A DNA stretch of 40,932 bases from an uncultured Holophagaceae bacterium (lineage in GTDB: Bacteria > Acidobacteriota > Holophagae > Holophagales > Holophagaceae), in contig CAIQPH010000312.1 of the NCBI GenBank assembly GCA_903873655.1, positions 1-40,932 on the forward strand, in the 5' to 3' direction. Below the pieces are notes generated by a model. That model was not told the origin of the DNA. It was given only the letters and a program-made list of their open reading frames with translations, and did not search any database. Position numbers and translations under genes: made by a program. Within the stretch, counting starts at the first letter, position 1; each line of letters starts with the position of its first letter. Of this stretch, positions 15,728 through 25,450 are shown piece after piece.

Positions 15728-18700
15728 ATGAATCGAAAGTTCGCCACACTTACTCTGACGGCCTTGGCTTGCGCCATGGTCGCCTCAGCCCAGACCTCCT
15801 CCACATCTGGTGCTGTCCGGGGCGTCATCAAGGACAAGGCGGGCAAGATCATGTCCGGCGCCAGCGTGGTTCTGCGCAATCGCGAAACCGGCTACACCCG
15901 GACGACGACCTCGGATGCCCAGGGTGAGTACCGTATCGGCCTGCTGCCCGTTGGCAGCTACGAACTCACCGTCAGTGCCTCGGCCATGAGGACCGTCAAG
16001 GATGCAAACATCCAGGTCCTGCTGGGCCAGAGCTCTGTGGCCAACTTCAGCGTCGACAAGGCAGAGGCCGCCGCGACGGTGGAGGTTGCCGCCGTGTCAG
16101 GATCCCTGGACACGACGCAGGTGAACGCGATGGTCGCCATCGACGAGAAGCTCGTGGAGAACGTCCCCCTTAAGGGCCGCAACTTCACTGACCTCATGAA
16201 GCTCACTCCCGGCGCCGTCACAGGGGCCACCGGGCGCCAGGTGGTGGAAGGCTCCCGCGGCATCATGAACAACCTGACCATCGATGGGGCGAGCTTCAAC
16301 TCCAGCTTCTACGGCGATCCCCGGGGCGGCACGGCCATCCCCTTCAGCTTCGGGCTGGATACGGTCAAGGAAATGCAGATCATCACCGATGCCTATGATC
16401 CCCAGTACGCGGGCGCCGGTGCGGTCATCAATGCCGTTTCCAAGCAGGGCGGGAATGAATTCTCGGGCGATGTCCTGGACCAGTTCCGCAGCCAGAATCT
16501 GGTGGCCAAGCTTCGTCCGGTGCCTTACGACCCCCGGGGCACCACCAACACGACCGCCTCTAGGACCCTCGCCTTCAGCCAGCAGCAGCTCAGCGCGAAT
16601 GTGGGCGGTGCCATCATCAAGGACAAGCTCTTCTACTTTGTGGGCGCCGAGACGGTCCACTACTCCACCAACCTCACCCCTGCTTTCGCGGTTGCCTCCA
16701 GTGGCAACAATTCCATCACCAATCTCAACACTTTCATCACGAACTTCGGCGGCATCGCCGTGGGGAGCGACGGCCACACCCTCGCCTCCGAATCAGGCCG
16801 GGCCATTACCAACGACCAGAAGAACACCACCGTGTTCGCCCGCCTGGACTGGATCATCAACGAGAACCACCGGGCCTCGCTCCGGCTGAATACTCAGAAC
16901 TTCACCAACACGAACGGGACGAACCTCGGCCTCACCACGGGTCTCAGTGACAATGGCGTGGACGGGGTGAGCAGCGTCTCCTGGGTGGCTGAACTGGTGA
17001 GCAGCATCGGCGTCAACATGACCAACGAAGCCCGCCTCCAGGTTGCTGACGAACGCCATCCGAGGGCGGCCAATTCATCCGTGCCTGAATTCACCGTGTC
17101 GGGCGGCTTCACCGCCGGGCAGATCTGGTACGCCCCCAGCCAGCTCAACGAGTTCAACAACCAGCTGCTGGACACTCTGACCTGGTCTCAGGGCGATTGG
17201 CTGGTCAAGGGCGGCGTGGATCTGCAGTGGTATTCCTTCCAGAACCAGTTCCCCCAGTACATGGGCGGCTTCTTCAGCTTCCCCGATTACGCCACCGCCA
17301 ACCTCTGGGCCGCGGGTTCCCTTACGGCCGCCAACAGCAGCGTGTCCTACCGGGGCGCTGTGAGCCCCACCAACGGCTGGATCAACTACAACTCCTCGCT
17401 GTTGGCCGGGTTTCTGCAGGCCCAGTACAAAGGGTTCCTGGACCATCGCCTGAACCTGACCGGTGGCCTGCGCGTCACCCGGGAGGGCGAGCCGAACAAT
17501 CCCATGCCGAGAGCCCAGCTGGCCGGCACGGATCAGGCGGACACCAATACTTCCATCGATCCCCGGTTCGGCTTCAGCCTTGACCTGTTCGGGGACGGGA
17601 AGACCGTGGTCAAGGGCGGCTGGGGCGCCTTCTCCAGTCCCAACCCAAGCCTGACCGTGTCGAACACCATGACAGCCAACGGCAACACCATCTCTGTCTA
17701 CAGCATCAGCCCTTCGACCAGTGCTGCCACCCTGGCCGCCTGGAACAGCGGCGCGCTCTCCTATGCGAACCGTACTCTGAGCGACACGACTTTGGTTCCC
17801 CTGGATACCACGACGCTGACAACTTTGGGCGGCGTCGGGGCCCGCACCGGCCAGATCTGGGATCCGGCCAACAAGATGCCCCGGAAGATCAGCAGCACCC
17901 TGGGCGCCGAACACCGGTACGACAACGGGCTGGTGCTGGGCCTGCGCGGCGAGTACACCGTCTTCCAGCATCAGCAATACTTCGTCAACGTGAACCTGGG
18001 ACAGCGCAATGCGGATGGGACCACCGCCACCGGGGCCTACTACAACGATGGCTACCCCACCACCGTGAACCTCTTCACCACTGCCGCCGCCAGCAGGCCT
18101 GGGCATGCCACCATCCGGGGCCGCAATGTCGACTTTACTGGATTCGGCGATGTCTACCTCTCCGAGAACAATGGCACCGGATCCTACAAGGCCCTCACGT
18201 TCACCGCCGCCCGCACGTCGGAGACCGGGTTCGGATTCCAGAGCAGCGTGACCTTCTCGCAGGAGAGGGACATGAACAGCAACGAGCGCATCACGAATGG
18301 CGGCATCAGCGTGACCAACAACCCCGCCGATCCGAGCGCCAACCTGGCCCCCGGTGACAGCGACGTCAAGTTCCGCGGCGTATTCACCGGGTATTTCCCG
18401 GTGCTCTTCGGGGTCCAGGGGGCGGTCACCCTCCAGTTCCAGTCCGGCCTGCCCTACTCCCCGTTTGCTACCTCGAATGTCAACGGCGACAACCTCACCA
18501 ATGACTATGCGCCCGGCTATGGAGGGCGCAACGCCTTCCGGCAGCCCTCCCAGAAGTACTTCGACCTGGCCCTCAAGCGGGCCTGGAAGATCACCAAAAC
18601 CTTCCAGATTGAAGGCGGCGTGCAGGTATTCAACGTCTTCAACTGGGCAAACCAGACCACCAGCCAGACGACCGCCATCACTTCTGCCACTACGTCAGCG

Positions 18701-18802
18701 ACCAATCCTGTCCCCAACGCTCCCATTGCGAGCTTTGGCTGGAGGGATACCCTCGATCGGAACCCGCGGGAAGTTCAGTTCAGCCTGCGCCTGAAGTTCT
18801 AG
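15728..18802 (+). CDS. Oar-like TonB-dependent receptor with carboxypeptidase-regulatory domain
   Basis: Outer-membrane beta-barrel, 1024 aa from ATG 15728 (AGGAG RBS); the ORF track start at 15608 is rejected because a clean signal peptide begins here (MNRKFATLTLTALACAMVASAQ). Residues about 25-105 form a CarboxypepD_reg-like domain (GAVRGVIKDKAGKIMSGASV, then GEYRIGLLPVGSYELTVSA). A plug domain follows (ENVPLKGRNFTDLMKLTPG, NNLTIDGASFN, AGAGAVINAVSKQGGNEFSG). The rest is strands rich in aromatic and Asn residues, ending REVQFSLRLKF with a terminal Phe as in BamA substrates. Such receptors are strongly expanded in Acidobacteriota; the ligand is unknown. No TonB/ExbBD genes are nearby. Confidence 0.93.
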   Translation: MNRKFATLTLTALACAMVASAQTSSTSGAVRGVIKDKAGKIMSGASVVLRNRETGYTRTTTSDAQGEYRIGLLPVGSYELTVSASAMRTVKDANIQVLLGQSSVANFSVDKAEAAATVEVAAVSGSLDTTQVNAMVAIDEKLVENVPLKGRNFTDLMKLTPGAVTGATGRQVVEGSRGIMNNLTIDGASFNSSFYGDPRGGTAIPFSFGLDTVKEMQIITDAYDPQYAGAGAVINAVSKQGGNEFSGDVLDQFRSQNLVAKLRPVPYDPRGTTNTTASRTLAFSQQQLSANVGGAIIKDKLFYFVGAETVHYSTNLTPAFAVASSGNNSITNLNTFITNFGGIAVGSDGHTLASESGRAITNDQKNTTVFARLDWIINENHRASLRLNTQNFTNTNGTNLGLTTGLSDNGVDGVSSVSWVAELVSSIGVNMTNEARLQVADERHPRAANSSVPEFTVSGGFTAGQIWYAPSQLNEFNNQLLDTLTWSQGDWLVKGGVDLQWYSFQNQFPQYMGGFFSFPDYATANLWAAGSLTAANSSVSYRGAVSPTNGWINYNSSLLAGFLQAQYKGFLDHRLNLTGGLRVTREGEPNNPMPRAQLAGTDQADTNTSIDPRFGFSLDLFGDGKTVVKGGWGAFSSPNPSLTVSNTMTANGNTISVYSISPSTSAATLAAWNSGALSYANRTLSDTTLVPLDTTTLTTLGGVGARTGQIWDPANKMPRKISSTLGAEHRYDNGLVLGLRGEYTVFQHQQYFVNVNLGQRNADGTTATGAYYNDGYPTTVNLFTTAAASRPGHATIRGRNVDFTGFGDVYLSENNGTGSYKALTFTAARTSETGFGFQSSVTFSQERDMNSNERITNGGISVTNNPADPSANLAPGDSDVKFRGVFTGYFPVLFGVQGAVTLQFQSGLPYSPFATSNVNGDNLTNDYAPGYGGRNAFRQPSQKYFDLALKRAWKITKTFQIEGGVQVFNVFNWANQTTSQTTAITSATTSATNPVPNAPIASFGWRDTLDRNPREVQFSLRLKF

Positions 18803-18811
18803 GGATTCCAG

Positions 18812-18857
18812 CCAACGCGAGAAGGGCCCCGCGTTTGCGGGGCCCTTCTCGCGTTGG
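18812..18857. terminator. Perfect 21-bp inverted repeat between convergent genes (bidirectional terminator)
   Basis: Two 21-nt arms (18812-18832 and 18837-18857) pair perfectly around a GTTT loop; the arm begins CCAACGCGAGAAGGG. It sits 9 bp after the receptor stop and 8 bp before the chemoreceptor stop. There is no run of T, so it may act as a transcript 3'-end stabiliser or a collision barrier as well as a terminator. Confidence 0.8.
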
Positions 18858-18865
18858 TGAATGGT

Positions 18866-20416
18866 TCAGATCCGGAACCGGGCCACCAGGGCATTGAGCT
18901 GCTCGGCCAGATGGCTGAGCTCGTCCACGGTGTGGGTGGATTCCTTGATGGTGGCGGCCATCTCTTCCATGGCCGCGGCGTTCTGCTCGGCGATGGCGGT
19001 GAGGTTGTCCATGGCGGCGACGACGGACTGGCTGTCGCGGCTCTGGGTCTCGCTCTGGCCGCCGATGGTCTTCATGCGCTCGGCGGAGTCCGTAATGGCG
19101 CTTTGGATGCTGTTGAGGGCCTCGCCTGCGGTGTTCACCATCTTGGTGCCGTCGGTGATGGCGCGGTTGGAAGTCTGGATCAAGGCGGTGATCTCTTTGG
19201 CTGCAGTGGCGCTGCGCTCCGCCAGCTTGCGGACCTCTTCGGCCACCACGGCGAAGCCCTTGCCGTGCTCGCCGGCCTTGGCCGCCTCGATGGCGGCATT
19301 GAGCGAGAGCAGGTTGGTCTGGTTGGCGATCTCGGTGATCACCGTAAGGATGTTGCCGATCTGCTTCGAGTTCTGGTTGATGGCCTGCATGCCCGCAATG
19401 GCGCTGCCCACGGCGGTGCCGCCCTTGCCCGCGGCCGCCTGGGCCTGCTCGAACACGCCGAGGGCATCCGCGACGTTGGAGTTGACCACCTGGGAAGAGC
19501 CGGCGATGCCCTGCACGCTGTCGGTGGTGGTGGAGACGCTGGCCTTCTGGCTTTCGGCCGCATGGGCGATGCTCTGGGCCGTGCTGTGCATCTCGGACAT
19601 GCCCGCCGACATCTGCAGCGAACCCGAGGCGATGTTGGTGGAGATGGCCATCACTTGCTGGACAATCTGGTGGATGTTGTCCACGAACCGGTTGAAGTGG
19701 CCGGCCAGGGCCGCGATTTCGTCATTGCCGGTCACGTCCAGGCGGGCGGTGAGATCGCCCTCGCCTTCAGAAATGTCCCGCATGCGCTTCTGAATGTTCT
19801 CCAGGGGCGTAACGATGGTGTTGCCCAGGAAGAACGCGGCGCCGGTGCCGGCTCCCAGCATCACGATGCCGAGCAGGGCCAGGCCCAGGATGGCGCTGAG
19901 CTGACTCCGCTGGAGTCGGTCGCGATTGACCAGCAGCATGACGTAGGACTTGAGTGGCGCGCCTTCGACCTTCACCAGCACGCCCATCACCAGATAGCCA
20001 TCCATATCGAAATAGGGCGTGCGATTGGCGGGCTCCTTGGCCGTTGCCTTCAGCAGGGCCTCGGCGAAGGGGGCCAGGTCCACTTGCGAGGTCTTGGCCT
20101 TCGATTTGGTCACGACCCTGGGTGCCTTGGTGGCCGGGTCCTGCGAGACGAGGGCGGCCTGGGTGATGTCGTTATCATCCTTCAGCCCATCGAGCCCCCG
20201 CTCCACCAGGCCCAGGTCCTCGAACTGGACTCCGGACTGGATGCCATCGGCGACCAGCCCGGCCAGGCTTTCGGTTTTGAGCTTGAGCCCGTCGTTGAGC
20301 GCCGAGTTGAGGCGCCATAGGGAGAAGGCATTGGCCGTGAGCCCGAGCATGACCGCCAGGGCCAGGATCGAATACATCAGCTTCTTGCGGATGTTGAGGT
20401 TGTTCCAGAAGTCCAT
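18866..20416 (-). CDS. Methyl-accepting chemotaxis protein (chemoreceptor)
   Basis: 516 aa from ATG 20416 ([18 protein letters not shown]...); the ORF track adds 32 upstream residues without homology. TM1 about 10-30, a periplasmic Cache-like sensor of about 150 residues ([20 protein letters not shown]...), TM2 near [20 protein letters not shown], then HAMP ([20 protein letters not shown]) and the signalling domain. The hairpin tip [20 protein letters not shown] and [16 protein letters not shown] is canonical. No C-terminal NWETF CheR/CheB tether. The sensor ligand is unknown. It lies 61 bp downstream of mutS2 on the same strand and ends at a large hairpin. Confidence 0.94.
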   Translation of the reverse strand: MDFWNNLNIRKKLMYSILALAVMLGLTANAFSLWRLNSALNDGLKLKTESLAGLVADGIQSGVQFEDLGLVERGLDGLKDDNDITQAALVSQDPATKAPRVVTKSKAKTSQVDLAPFAEALLKATAKEPANRTPYFDMDGYLVMGVLVKVEGAPLKSYVMLLVNRDRLQRSQLSAILGLALLGIVMLGAGTGAAFFLGNTIVTPLENIQKRMRDISEGEGDLTARLDVTGNDEIAALAGHFNRFVDNIHQIVQQVMAISTNIASGSLQMSAGMSEMHSTAQSIAHAAESQKASVSTTTDSVQGIAGSSQVVNSNVADALGVFEQAQAAAGKGGTAVGSAIAGMQAINQNSKQIGNILTVITEIANQTNLLSLNAAIEAAKAGEHGKGFAVVAEEVRKLAERSATAAKEITALIQTSNRAITDGTKMVNTAGEALNSIQSAITDSAERMKTIGGQSETQSRDSQSVVAAMDNLTAIAEQNAAAMEEMAATIKESTHTVDELSHLAEQLNALVARFRI

Positions 20417-20477
20417 GGCCCGCCCCTGAAGAGGTGTGCCGTCGCATCGGGTGCCTGGAAGCCGGAGTTGAATTTTG

Positions 20478-22898
20478 CTACCGGAGGGTGACGACTGTGG
20501 CGCCGGCTCCACCCTGGGCCTGAGGGGCGTCCTCGACCCGGGCGATGCCGGGGTGGCCGCGCAGGGCCTCGCGGACCGCCGCCTTCAGCCGGCCAGTCCC
20601 ATGGCCGTGGATGATGCGGATGAACCGGCGACCCGCCGCCAGGGCTTCCTCCACAAAGCGGTAGACTTCGCTGTCCACATCGTCGCTAGCTCGGCCGATG
20701 AGGTTGATCTCGGCTTCGACATCCTGGACTTCGGCTCGTACTCGGACCTTGCCGGAGGCCTTCGGCAGGCTCTCCCTGGCCCCGGTGGCTTCCAATTCAT
20801 CCAGACGGCACTCCAGGCGGCGACCCTGCGGTGTCTCCAGGGTTACCCGGCCGCCTTTCACCGCGACGACCCTGCCTTCGACCCCCAGGCCCCGGTGGCG
20901 GGCAAACCCGCCCTCAGACACTTCCCGGGGGACAGAGTCCTTGGTGCTGCCTCGGGCCGGGGCCAGTTCGGCCTCGGCCAGACGGGTCAGCTGCTTGACC
21001 CGTTCATGGGCCTCGGTGCCCAGGCGGTCCGCATTCCCCCCGGCAGCCTTCTGACGGTCCTTGAGTTCGCGGACCAGTCGCTTGCCCTCGTGCTCGAGGA
21101 AGTCCAGCACCCGGGCCACTTTTGCTTTTGATTCTGACTGGAAGGCCTCGCGTTCCAGGCGCAGGCGTTCCTCGCGCTGGCGCAGGATCTCACGGTCCTT
21201 CTCGGCGGCGGTCAGCTGTTGGCGCAGGCCTTCGGCACCTTCCAGCTGGCGTGCCCGTTCCGCCTCCAGCTCCCGGAGGAAGTCCCGCCAGTCCTGTTCC
21301 CGCTTGCCCAGCACCCGGTCGGCGTGATCCAACACGGGTCGCGGCAGGCCCAGCCGCGCCGCGATGGTGAGGGCCCGGCTTTGGCCAGGCTGGCCCACCA
21401 GCAGGCGGTAGGTGGGGGCGAGGCGGTCCTCGTCGAACTGGACCGAGGCGTTCTGGAAGCGGCTATGGCGCAAGGCCCATTGGCTGATGTCGCCCAGGTG
21501 GGTGGAGCAGAGGATCCAGCAGTGGCGGCGCGACAGGGTCTGGAGCAGGGCGATGCCGAGGGCCGCGCCCTCCTTGGGGTCCGTGCCCGTGCCAAGCTCG
21601 TCCAGGAGCACCAAGCCGCCATCCTGAACTGTTTCCAATATCCCTTTCAAATGCAGAATATGGCTGCTGAAAGTTGAGAGGCTTCCGGTGATGGTCTGGT
21701 GATCGCCGATGTCCGCATGAAGGCTGGGCAGGGCGGGGAAGCTGGAGCCCTCCCTGGCAGGCACGGCGCAGCCGCAGGAAGCCAGGGCCGACAGCAATCC
21801 CACCGTCTTGAGGACCACCGTCTTCCCCCCGGTGTTGGAGCCAGAGATGATCAGGCCGGGCCTTGCCGCCTCCAGCACCAGGTTCAGGGGCACCACATCG
21901 TGCGACAGGGGGTCCAGACCCAGCGCCTCACGGACCGCCGGCAGCAGGAGCGGATGCCGGGCTTCCAGCAGGCAGAGGCGGCCCTGCTTTGGATCGGTCG
22001 CCAACTCCGGGAGATGAGCATTGCAAAGGGAGGCCCAGCGCAGGAGTGCAAGGCCCTGATCGGCCCTGGCCTGGAGAGCCCGCCACCGAACGAAGTCCTC
22101 CCGGCGGTTCCGCAGTTCCGCCAGCAGATCCCGCAGGAAGGCCTGGACGGCCTGGGCGTAGTCGCGGTCGGCTTCGACATGGGCGTTGTTGAGCGGCACG
22201 GCCTCCATGGGCTCGATGAACACCGTGGCGCCGCTGCCGCTGCGGTCCAGCACGAGGCCCGGTACCAGGCTCCGGCGCTCGGTCCGCACAGGCAGGCAGG
22301 AGCGGCCGTTCCGCTCGACGACCACGGCCTCGCTGAAGGCATCGGGCGCTGCGCGCAGGAGTCGCTGGAGCTTGGCCTGCACCGCGTGGAAGGCCTCCTG
22401 GCGATCCCGGTGGAGGCTCGCCAGGGCGGGAATGCGCAGGGGATCCAACTGCCCGTCGGCATTGAAGCACTTCGAGAGGCGCTCCACCAGCGGGGTGGGC
22501 TCTGGCAGCAGGGCCGCCGTCACCTGCAGGCGGTCGATGCCCAGGTGCGTGCCCTGGGGTGCGGGCCGTGCTTCCGGCCAGGCCAGGGAGGAGAGGCTCG
22601 ACAGCAGCCGTGACAGGGCCTTCAGCCCATCCCTCAGCTGCCGCCAGTGCTCGGGCAGCAGCCAGCCCGCCGGATTCAGCAGCTCATCCAAGGCTTCATC
22701 CATGGGCAGCACGGGCAGCAGGTCCGGCGAGGCGGCCCAGAAGTCCCGGAGCTCCAGCTGGTGGAGGCGGCGCAGGCCCGCCAGCCCATCTCCTGGATGC
22801 ATGCCGCCCAGGGCTTCCCGAGCGAGGCGCGTGCGCCCGCCCGACTGGATCAGCCGGACCGCTTCCGGGAATTCCAGGGCGTCAAGTTCAGGGTTCAT
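20478..22898 (-). CDS. mutS2: Endonuclease MutS2 / MutSB-type ATPase with Smr domain
   Basis: 806 aa, the usual MutS2 length; lacks the mismatch-recognition N-domain of MutS. MutS core and clamp (about 1-330), ATPase with Walker [16 protein letters not shown] near 349-363 and Walker [20 protein letters not shown] near 425, a long coiled coil ([20 protein letters not shown]...), a KOW-like basic segment ([18 protein letters not shown]) and a C-terminal Smr nuclease domain ([36 protein letters not shown]). In other bacteria MutS2 limits recombination or splits collided ribosomes. The ATG at 22898 is preceded by GGAAG lying in a heptad-repeat arm. It follows rpsU and its terminator on the same strand. 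Confidence 0.95.
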   Translation of the reverse strand: MNPELDALEFPEAVRLIQSGGRTRLAREALGGMHPGDGLAGLRRLHQLELRDFWAASPDLLPVLPMDEALDELLNPAGWLLPEHWRQLRDGLKALSRLLSSLSSLAWPEARPAPQGTHLGIDRLQVTAALLPEPTPLVERLSKCFNADGQLDPLRIPALASLHRDRQEAFHAVQAKLQRLLRAAPDAFSEAVVVERNGRSCLPVRTERRSLVPGLVLDRSGSGATVFIEPMEAVPLNNAHVEADRDYAQAVQAFLRDLLAELRNRREDFVRWRALQARADQGLALLRWASLCNAHLPELATDPKQGRLCLLEARHPLLLPAVREALGLDPLSHDVVPLNLVLEAARPGLIISGSNTGGKTVVLKTVGLLSALASCGCAVPAREGSSFPALPSLHADIGDHQTITGSLSTFSSHILHLKGILETVQDGGLVLLDELGTGTDPKEGAALGIALLQTLSRRHCWILCSTHLGDISQWALRHSRFQNASVQFDEDRLAPTYRLLVGQPGQSRALTIAARLGLPRPVLDHADRVLGKREQDWRDFLRELEAERARQLEGAEGLRQQLTAAEKDREILRQREERLRLEREAFQSESKAKVARVLDFLEHEGKRLVRELKDRQKAAGGNADRLGTEAHERVKQLTRLAEAELAPARGSTKDSVPREVSEGGFARHRGLGVEGRVVAVKGGRVTLETPQGRRLECRLDELEATGARESLPKASGKVRVRAEVQDVEAEINLIGRASDDVDSEVYRFVEEALAAGRRFIRIIHGHGTGRLKAAVREALRGHPGIARVEDAPQAQGGAGATVVTLR

Positions 22899-22904
22899 GG
22901 GAGG

Positions 22905-22932
22905 GCTTCCGGCTCCAGGCTTCTGGCTTCAG
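22905..22932. repeat. Heptad repeat arm, copy 3 (single arm), upstream of mutS2
   Basis: GGCTTCCGGCTCCAGGCTTC followed by TGGCTTCAG; the same degenerate AGGCTTC heptads as at 8807 and 25361 but with one arm only, next to the rpsU terminator. It provides the sequence just before the mutS2 start. Confidence 0.7.
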
Positions 22933-22934
22933 TA

Positions 22935-22966
22935 AAACAAAAAAGGCCCGCTCTCGCGGGCCTTTT
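22935..22966 (-). terminator. Intrinsic terminator of rpsU
   Basis: On the minus strand, GGCCCGC-GAGA-GCGGGCC followed by TTTTTTGTTTT. The stem extends with A-T pairs to 11 bp. Classical Rho-independent terminator 28 bp past the rpsU stop. A second perfect dyad, GCGGCGC-GAG-GCGCCGC (22970-22986), lies between stop and terminator. Confidence 0.9.
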
Positions 22967-22993
22967 CACGCGGCGCGAGGCGCCGCACCAGTC

Positions 22994-23200
22994 TCAACCG
23001 ATCATGCGGCGCTCTTGTGCGAGGCGCTTCAGGGTCTTCTTACGGGCGGCGAGCATTTTCCGCTTGCGCTTGGCACTGGGCTTCTCGTAGTGCTGGCGTT
23101 TCTTCAGCTCACTGAGGATGCCGGACTTTTCGCACTTCCGCTTGAAGCGGCGAAGGGCGAACTCGAAGGTTTCGTCTTCTTTGACCTTGACCAAAGGCAT
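22994..23200 (-). CDS. rpsU: 30S ribosomal protein S21
   Basis: 68 aa, very basic, with the bS21 pattern: [40 protein letters not shown], then a Lys/Arg-rich tail. Binds the 30S platform near the anti-Shine-Dalgarno and helps initiation. Strong RBS (AAAGGAGG) nine bases before ATG 23200. Followed by a strong terminator, so it is probably monocistronic. The minus-strand sequence upstream (GTTGGGATACACTGC) may hold the -10. Confidence 0.97.
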   Translation of the reverse strand: MPLVKVKEDETFEFALRRFKRKCEKSGILSELKKRQHYEKPSAKRKRKMLAARKKTLKRLAQERRMIG

Positions 23201-23338
23201 GGGGATGCACCTCCTTTCCCGTGAATTTCAGCCGGGCCGCCAGGGCACCGGACCGAACGAGCAGTGTATCCCAACTTCCGGGTTATGGCCATGTCGAATC
23301 CCAGCCGCTACTCTGGGGTTCCCAGTTCCCGGAGCCCA

Positions 23339-25078
23339 ATGTCCCGCCCCCTGCTGCTGATCGTGGACGGCGAGTCCATCCGGACTCCAACGCTGGACTC
23401 CGCCCTGGAGGCCGACGACTGGGCGGTCCAGTGGATCAGTTCCGGGGATGCCCAGGCCTCCTTGGGCGCGGGGCCCCTTCCTGACCTGCTGCTGCTCGAC
23501 CCGTCGGTGGCCGGCGGGGCGGGGTATGTGGTGGCCCGGGCCCTGCGGGAGCGGAAGCCCAAGCTGCCGGTGCTGGCGTTATCGGATGGGCCCTTCCCCC
23601 ATCCGGATGTGACTGGGTCCGCGGTGGACATCCAGGTTCACCTGGACCGCAGCCAGGATGCAGAAACCCTGGCCGAGTGGCTCCGCCGTTTCCATCCGGG
23701 AGGCCCCAAGCTCACGACCGAGGATCTTTTCGGCGATCTGCTGGAGGAACTCGAGCGGCTCCCGACGGCTCCGGCCTTACCGCCCGCCCCCAGCGTCCCC
23801 AGCATCGTCCCGAGTGCGGGTGAGCCCCTCGACTGGACGGCCGCCGGCGCCGAAGTGGCTGTCGTGCCTGCCACGCCACTGCCCGATACCCCTGCCCAAG
23901 CCGGTCCCATCGAGGAATACGGGAACTACTTCCTGCTGGAGAAGATCGCCGTGGGCGGCATGGCCGAGCTCTTCAAGGCCCAGCAGCGGGGCGTGCAGGG
24001 CTTCCAGAAGATCGTGGCCATCAAGCGCATCCTGGCGCACTTCAGCGAGAACGAGGACTTCGTCACGATGTTCATCGACGAGGCCAAGCTGGCCGCCCAG
24101 CTCACCCACCCGAACATCGTGCAAATTTTTGATCTCGGGAAGTCCGGCAACTCCTACTACATCGCCATGGAGTACGTGAATGGACGCGATCTCCGCACCC
24201 TGCTGAAAAAGGTGCGAGAGTACGGTCGGCCCTTCCCGGAACAGGTCGCGGCCTTCGTGGTGATGAAGGTGGCCGCGGCCCTCGACTATGCCCACCGCAA
24301 GCGCGGCTTCGATGACCGGGAACTCAAGCTGGTTCACCGGGACATCAGCCCTCAGAACGTGATCCTCTCCACCGAAGGCGCCGTGAAGCTGGTGGACTTC
24401 GGCATCGCCAAGGCTGCCAGCAAGGCCAGCCATACGATGGCCGGGGCCTTGAAGGGCAAGCTGCTCTACATGAGTCCCGAGCAGGCCATGGGGCTGCCCC
24501 TCGACAACCGCTCTGACCTCTATTCACTCGGCCTAGTCCTGTTCGAGCTGCTCACGGGCGAGCGCTGCTTCCAGTCCGATTCGGAACTGGGCGTGCTGGA
24601 GAAGGTCCGGCTGGGGCGCATCGCGGATCTGGCGACCCTGAACCCGAATGTGTCCCGCGAGATGGTCGCCATCGTAAGCCGGGCCCTGCAGAAGAGCGTG
24701 GATCACCGCTACCCTTCGGCGCGGTTCATGGAGCGGGATCTTCGGGAGCATCTCCAGAGCCAGGGATCACCCATCACCGAGCATGATGTGGCCGAGTATG
24801 TGAATACCCTGCTCAGAGGCCCCAAAGAGAGCCTGGAGGCCCTGGTCGCAGCCCGCTTCCCACTCCCGGTCAGCCTCGCCAGTGGGTCCTACCAAGCCGT
24901 CGGGGAAGCCATCGGGACCCAAACCGCCGCGCCGGCGGTAAACCCCTCGCCCCTGGAGGCACCCGCAGGCCAGGTCCTGGCGGAAGCCGAGCCTGTCCGG
25001 CCCCGCTGGCTCCTTCCCGTGATCCTCGCCCTGGCCCTGATCCTGGCGATCATTCTGATCATGGCTGGCGGGTCATGA
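23339..25078 (+). CDS. Receiver-like domain fused to a Ser/Thr protein kinase, C-terminally membrane-anchored
   Basis: 579 aa from ATG 23339 (GGAG four bases upstream); the ORF track start at 23264 is less likely. Residues 3-115 fold like a degenerate receiver: LLLIVDGESIRTPTL replaces the acidic pair by DGE, LLLLDPS keeps an Asp, and the usual Lys is absent (VHLDRS). A Pro-rich linker follows. The kinase domain (about 193-460) has a Gly-loop IAVGGMAELFKA, VAIK Lys, HRDISPQN (333-340), DFGIAKA and GKLLYMSPEQ, the Myxococcus/Acidobacteria Hanks-type variant. A linker then leads to one TM at 555-575 (LLPVILALALILAIILIM) with only four residues after it, so the protein is tail-anchored with no outer sensor. 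Substrates unknown. Confidence 0.93.
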   Translation: MSRPLLLIVDGESIRTPTLDSALEADDWAVQWISSGDAQASLGAGPLPDLLLLDPSVAGGAGYVVARALRERKPKLPVLALSDGPFPHPDVTGSAVDIQVHLDRSQDAETLAEWLRRFHPGGPKLTTEDLFGDLLEELERLPTAPALPPAPSVPSIVPSAGEPLDWTAAGAEVAVVPATPLPDTPAQAGPIEEYGNYFLLEKIAVGGMAELFKAQQRGVQGFQKIVAIKRILAHFSENEDFVTMFIDEAKLAAQLTHPNIVQIFDLGKSGNSYYIAMEYVNGRDLRTLLKKVREYGRPFPEQVAAFVVMKVAAALDYAHRKRGFDDRELKLVHRDISPQNVILSTEGAVKLVDFGIAKAASKASHTMAGALKGKLLYMSPEQAMGLPLDNRSDLYSLGLVLFELLTGERCFQSDSELGVLEKVRLGRIADLATLNPNVSREMVAIVSRALQKSVDHRYPSARFMERDLREHLQSQGSPITEHDVAEYVNTLLRGPKESLEALVAARFPLPVSLASGSYQAVGEAIGTQTAAPAVNPSPLEAPAGQVLAEAEPVRPRWLLPVILALALILAIILIMAGGS

Positions 25079-25128
25079 AGCGGGTTAGACTCGACCTGCC
25101 TTCCTGATATTCCCTACCCGGAGCACCC

Positions 25129-25359
25129 ATGGATTTGACCCTGGACCAGAGAAATTTCTACGAGGCGACTCGGGTGCGATGCCGTTCAGAGGTTTCGGAA
25201 ATCAACAACAACATCGCTTCCGAAGTCCAGCGGGTGAAGCATCTGCTCACCAGCCTGAGCAACCGCAAGACCGCCGTACTGCAGATGTACGGCGCTGCCT
25301 GCGAGGTTCTGGGCGAGCCGAACGACCTCGCCGATGAAGCCATCGAGATCGAGTTCTAG
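25129..25359 (+). CDS. Small hypothetical protein (76 aa), predicted helical
   Basis: No family recognised. Opens MDLTLDQRNFYEATRVRCRS; the middle (EINNNIASEVQRVKHLLTSL) has coiled-coil-like heptads; the tail is acidic (DLADEAIEIEF). No signal peptide or TM. It follows the kinase by 50 bp in the same direction, with GGAG before the ATG, so it may be cotranscribed with it and act with it. Codon use is normal for the genome, and the end is defined by a repeat/terminator element, supporting a real gene. Confidence 0.7.
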   Translation: MDLTLDQRNFYEATRVRCRSEVSEINNNIASEVQRVKHLLTSLSNRKTAVLQMYGAACEVLGEPNDLADEAIEIEF

Positions 25360-25360
25360 A

Positions 25361-25450
25361 CTGGCTTCTGGCTTCAGGCTCCAGGCTTCTGGGAAACGGC
25401 GCCCCCGGCGCCATTTCTGCCTTTCCTGAAGCCTGAAGCCTGGGGCCTAC
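25361..25450. repeat. Heptad-rich inverted repeat element, copy 2, with inner hairpin
   Basis: Left arm CTGGCTTCTGGCTTCAGGCT plus CCAGGCTTCTGGGAAA, right arm TTTCCTGAAGCCTGAAGCCT; arms are inverse with a few mismatches. The core holds GGCGCC-CCC-GGCGCC followed by ATTTCTG. Same architecture as copy 1 and also between convergent genes; the right arm reaches the last codons of the zinc-ribbon gene (stop at 25447). Confidence 0.8.

Noticed and set aside
14268-15749. 493-aa minus-strand ORF opposite the hybrid kinase
   Set aside because: Shadow of the kinase, whose HisKA/HATPase/REC motifs are unambiguous.
18854-20320. 488-aa plus-strand ORF opposite the chemoreceptor
   Set aside because: Shadow; His/Gly/Leu-rich with no domain, while the minus frame has canonical MCP motifs.
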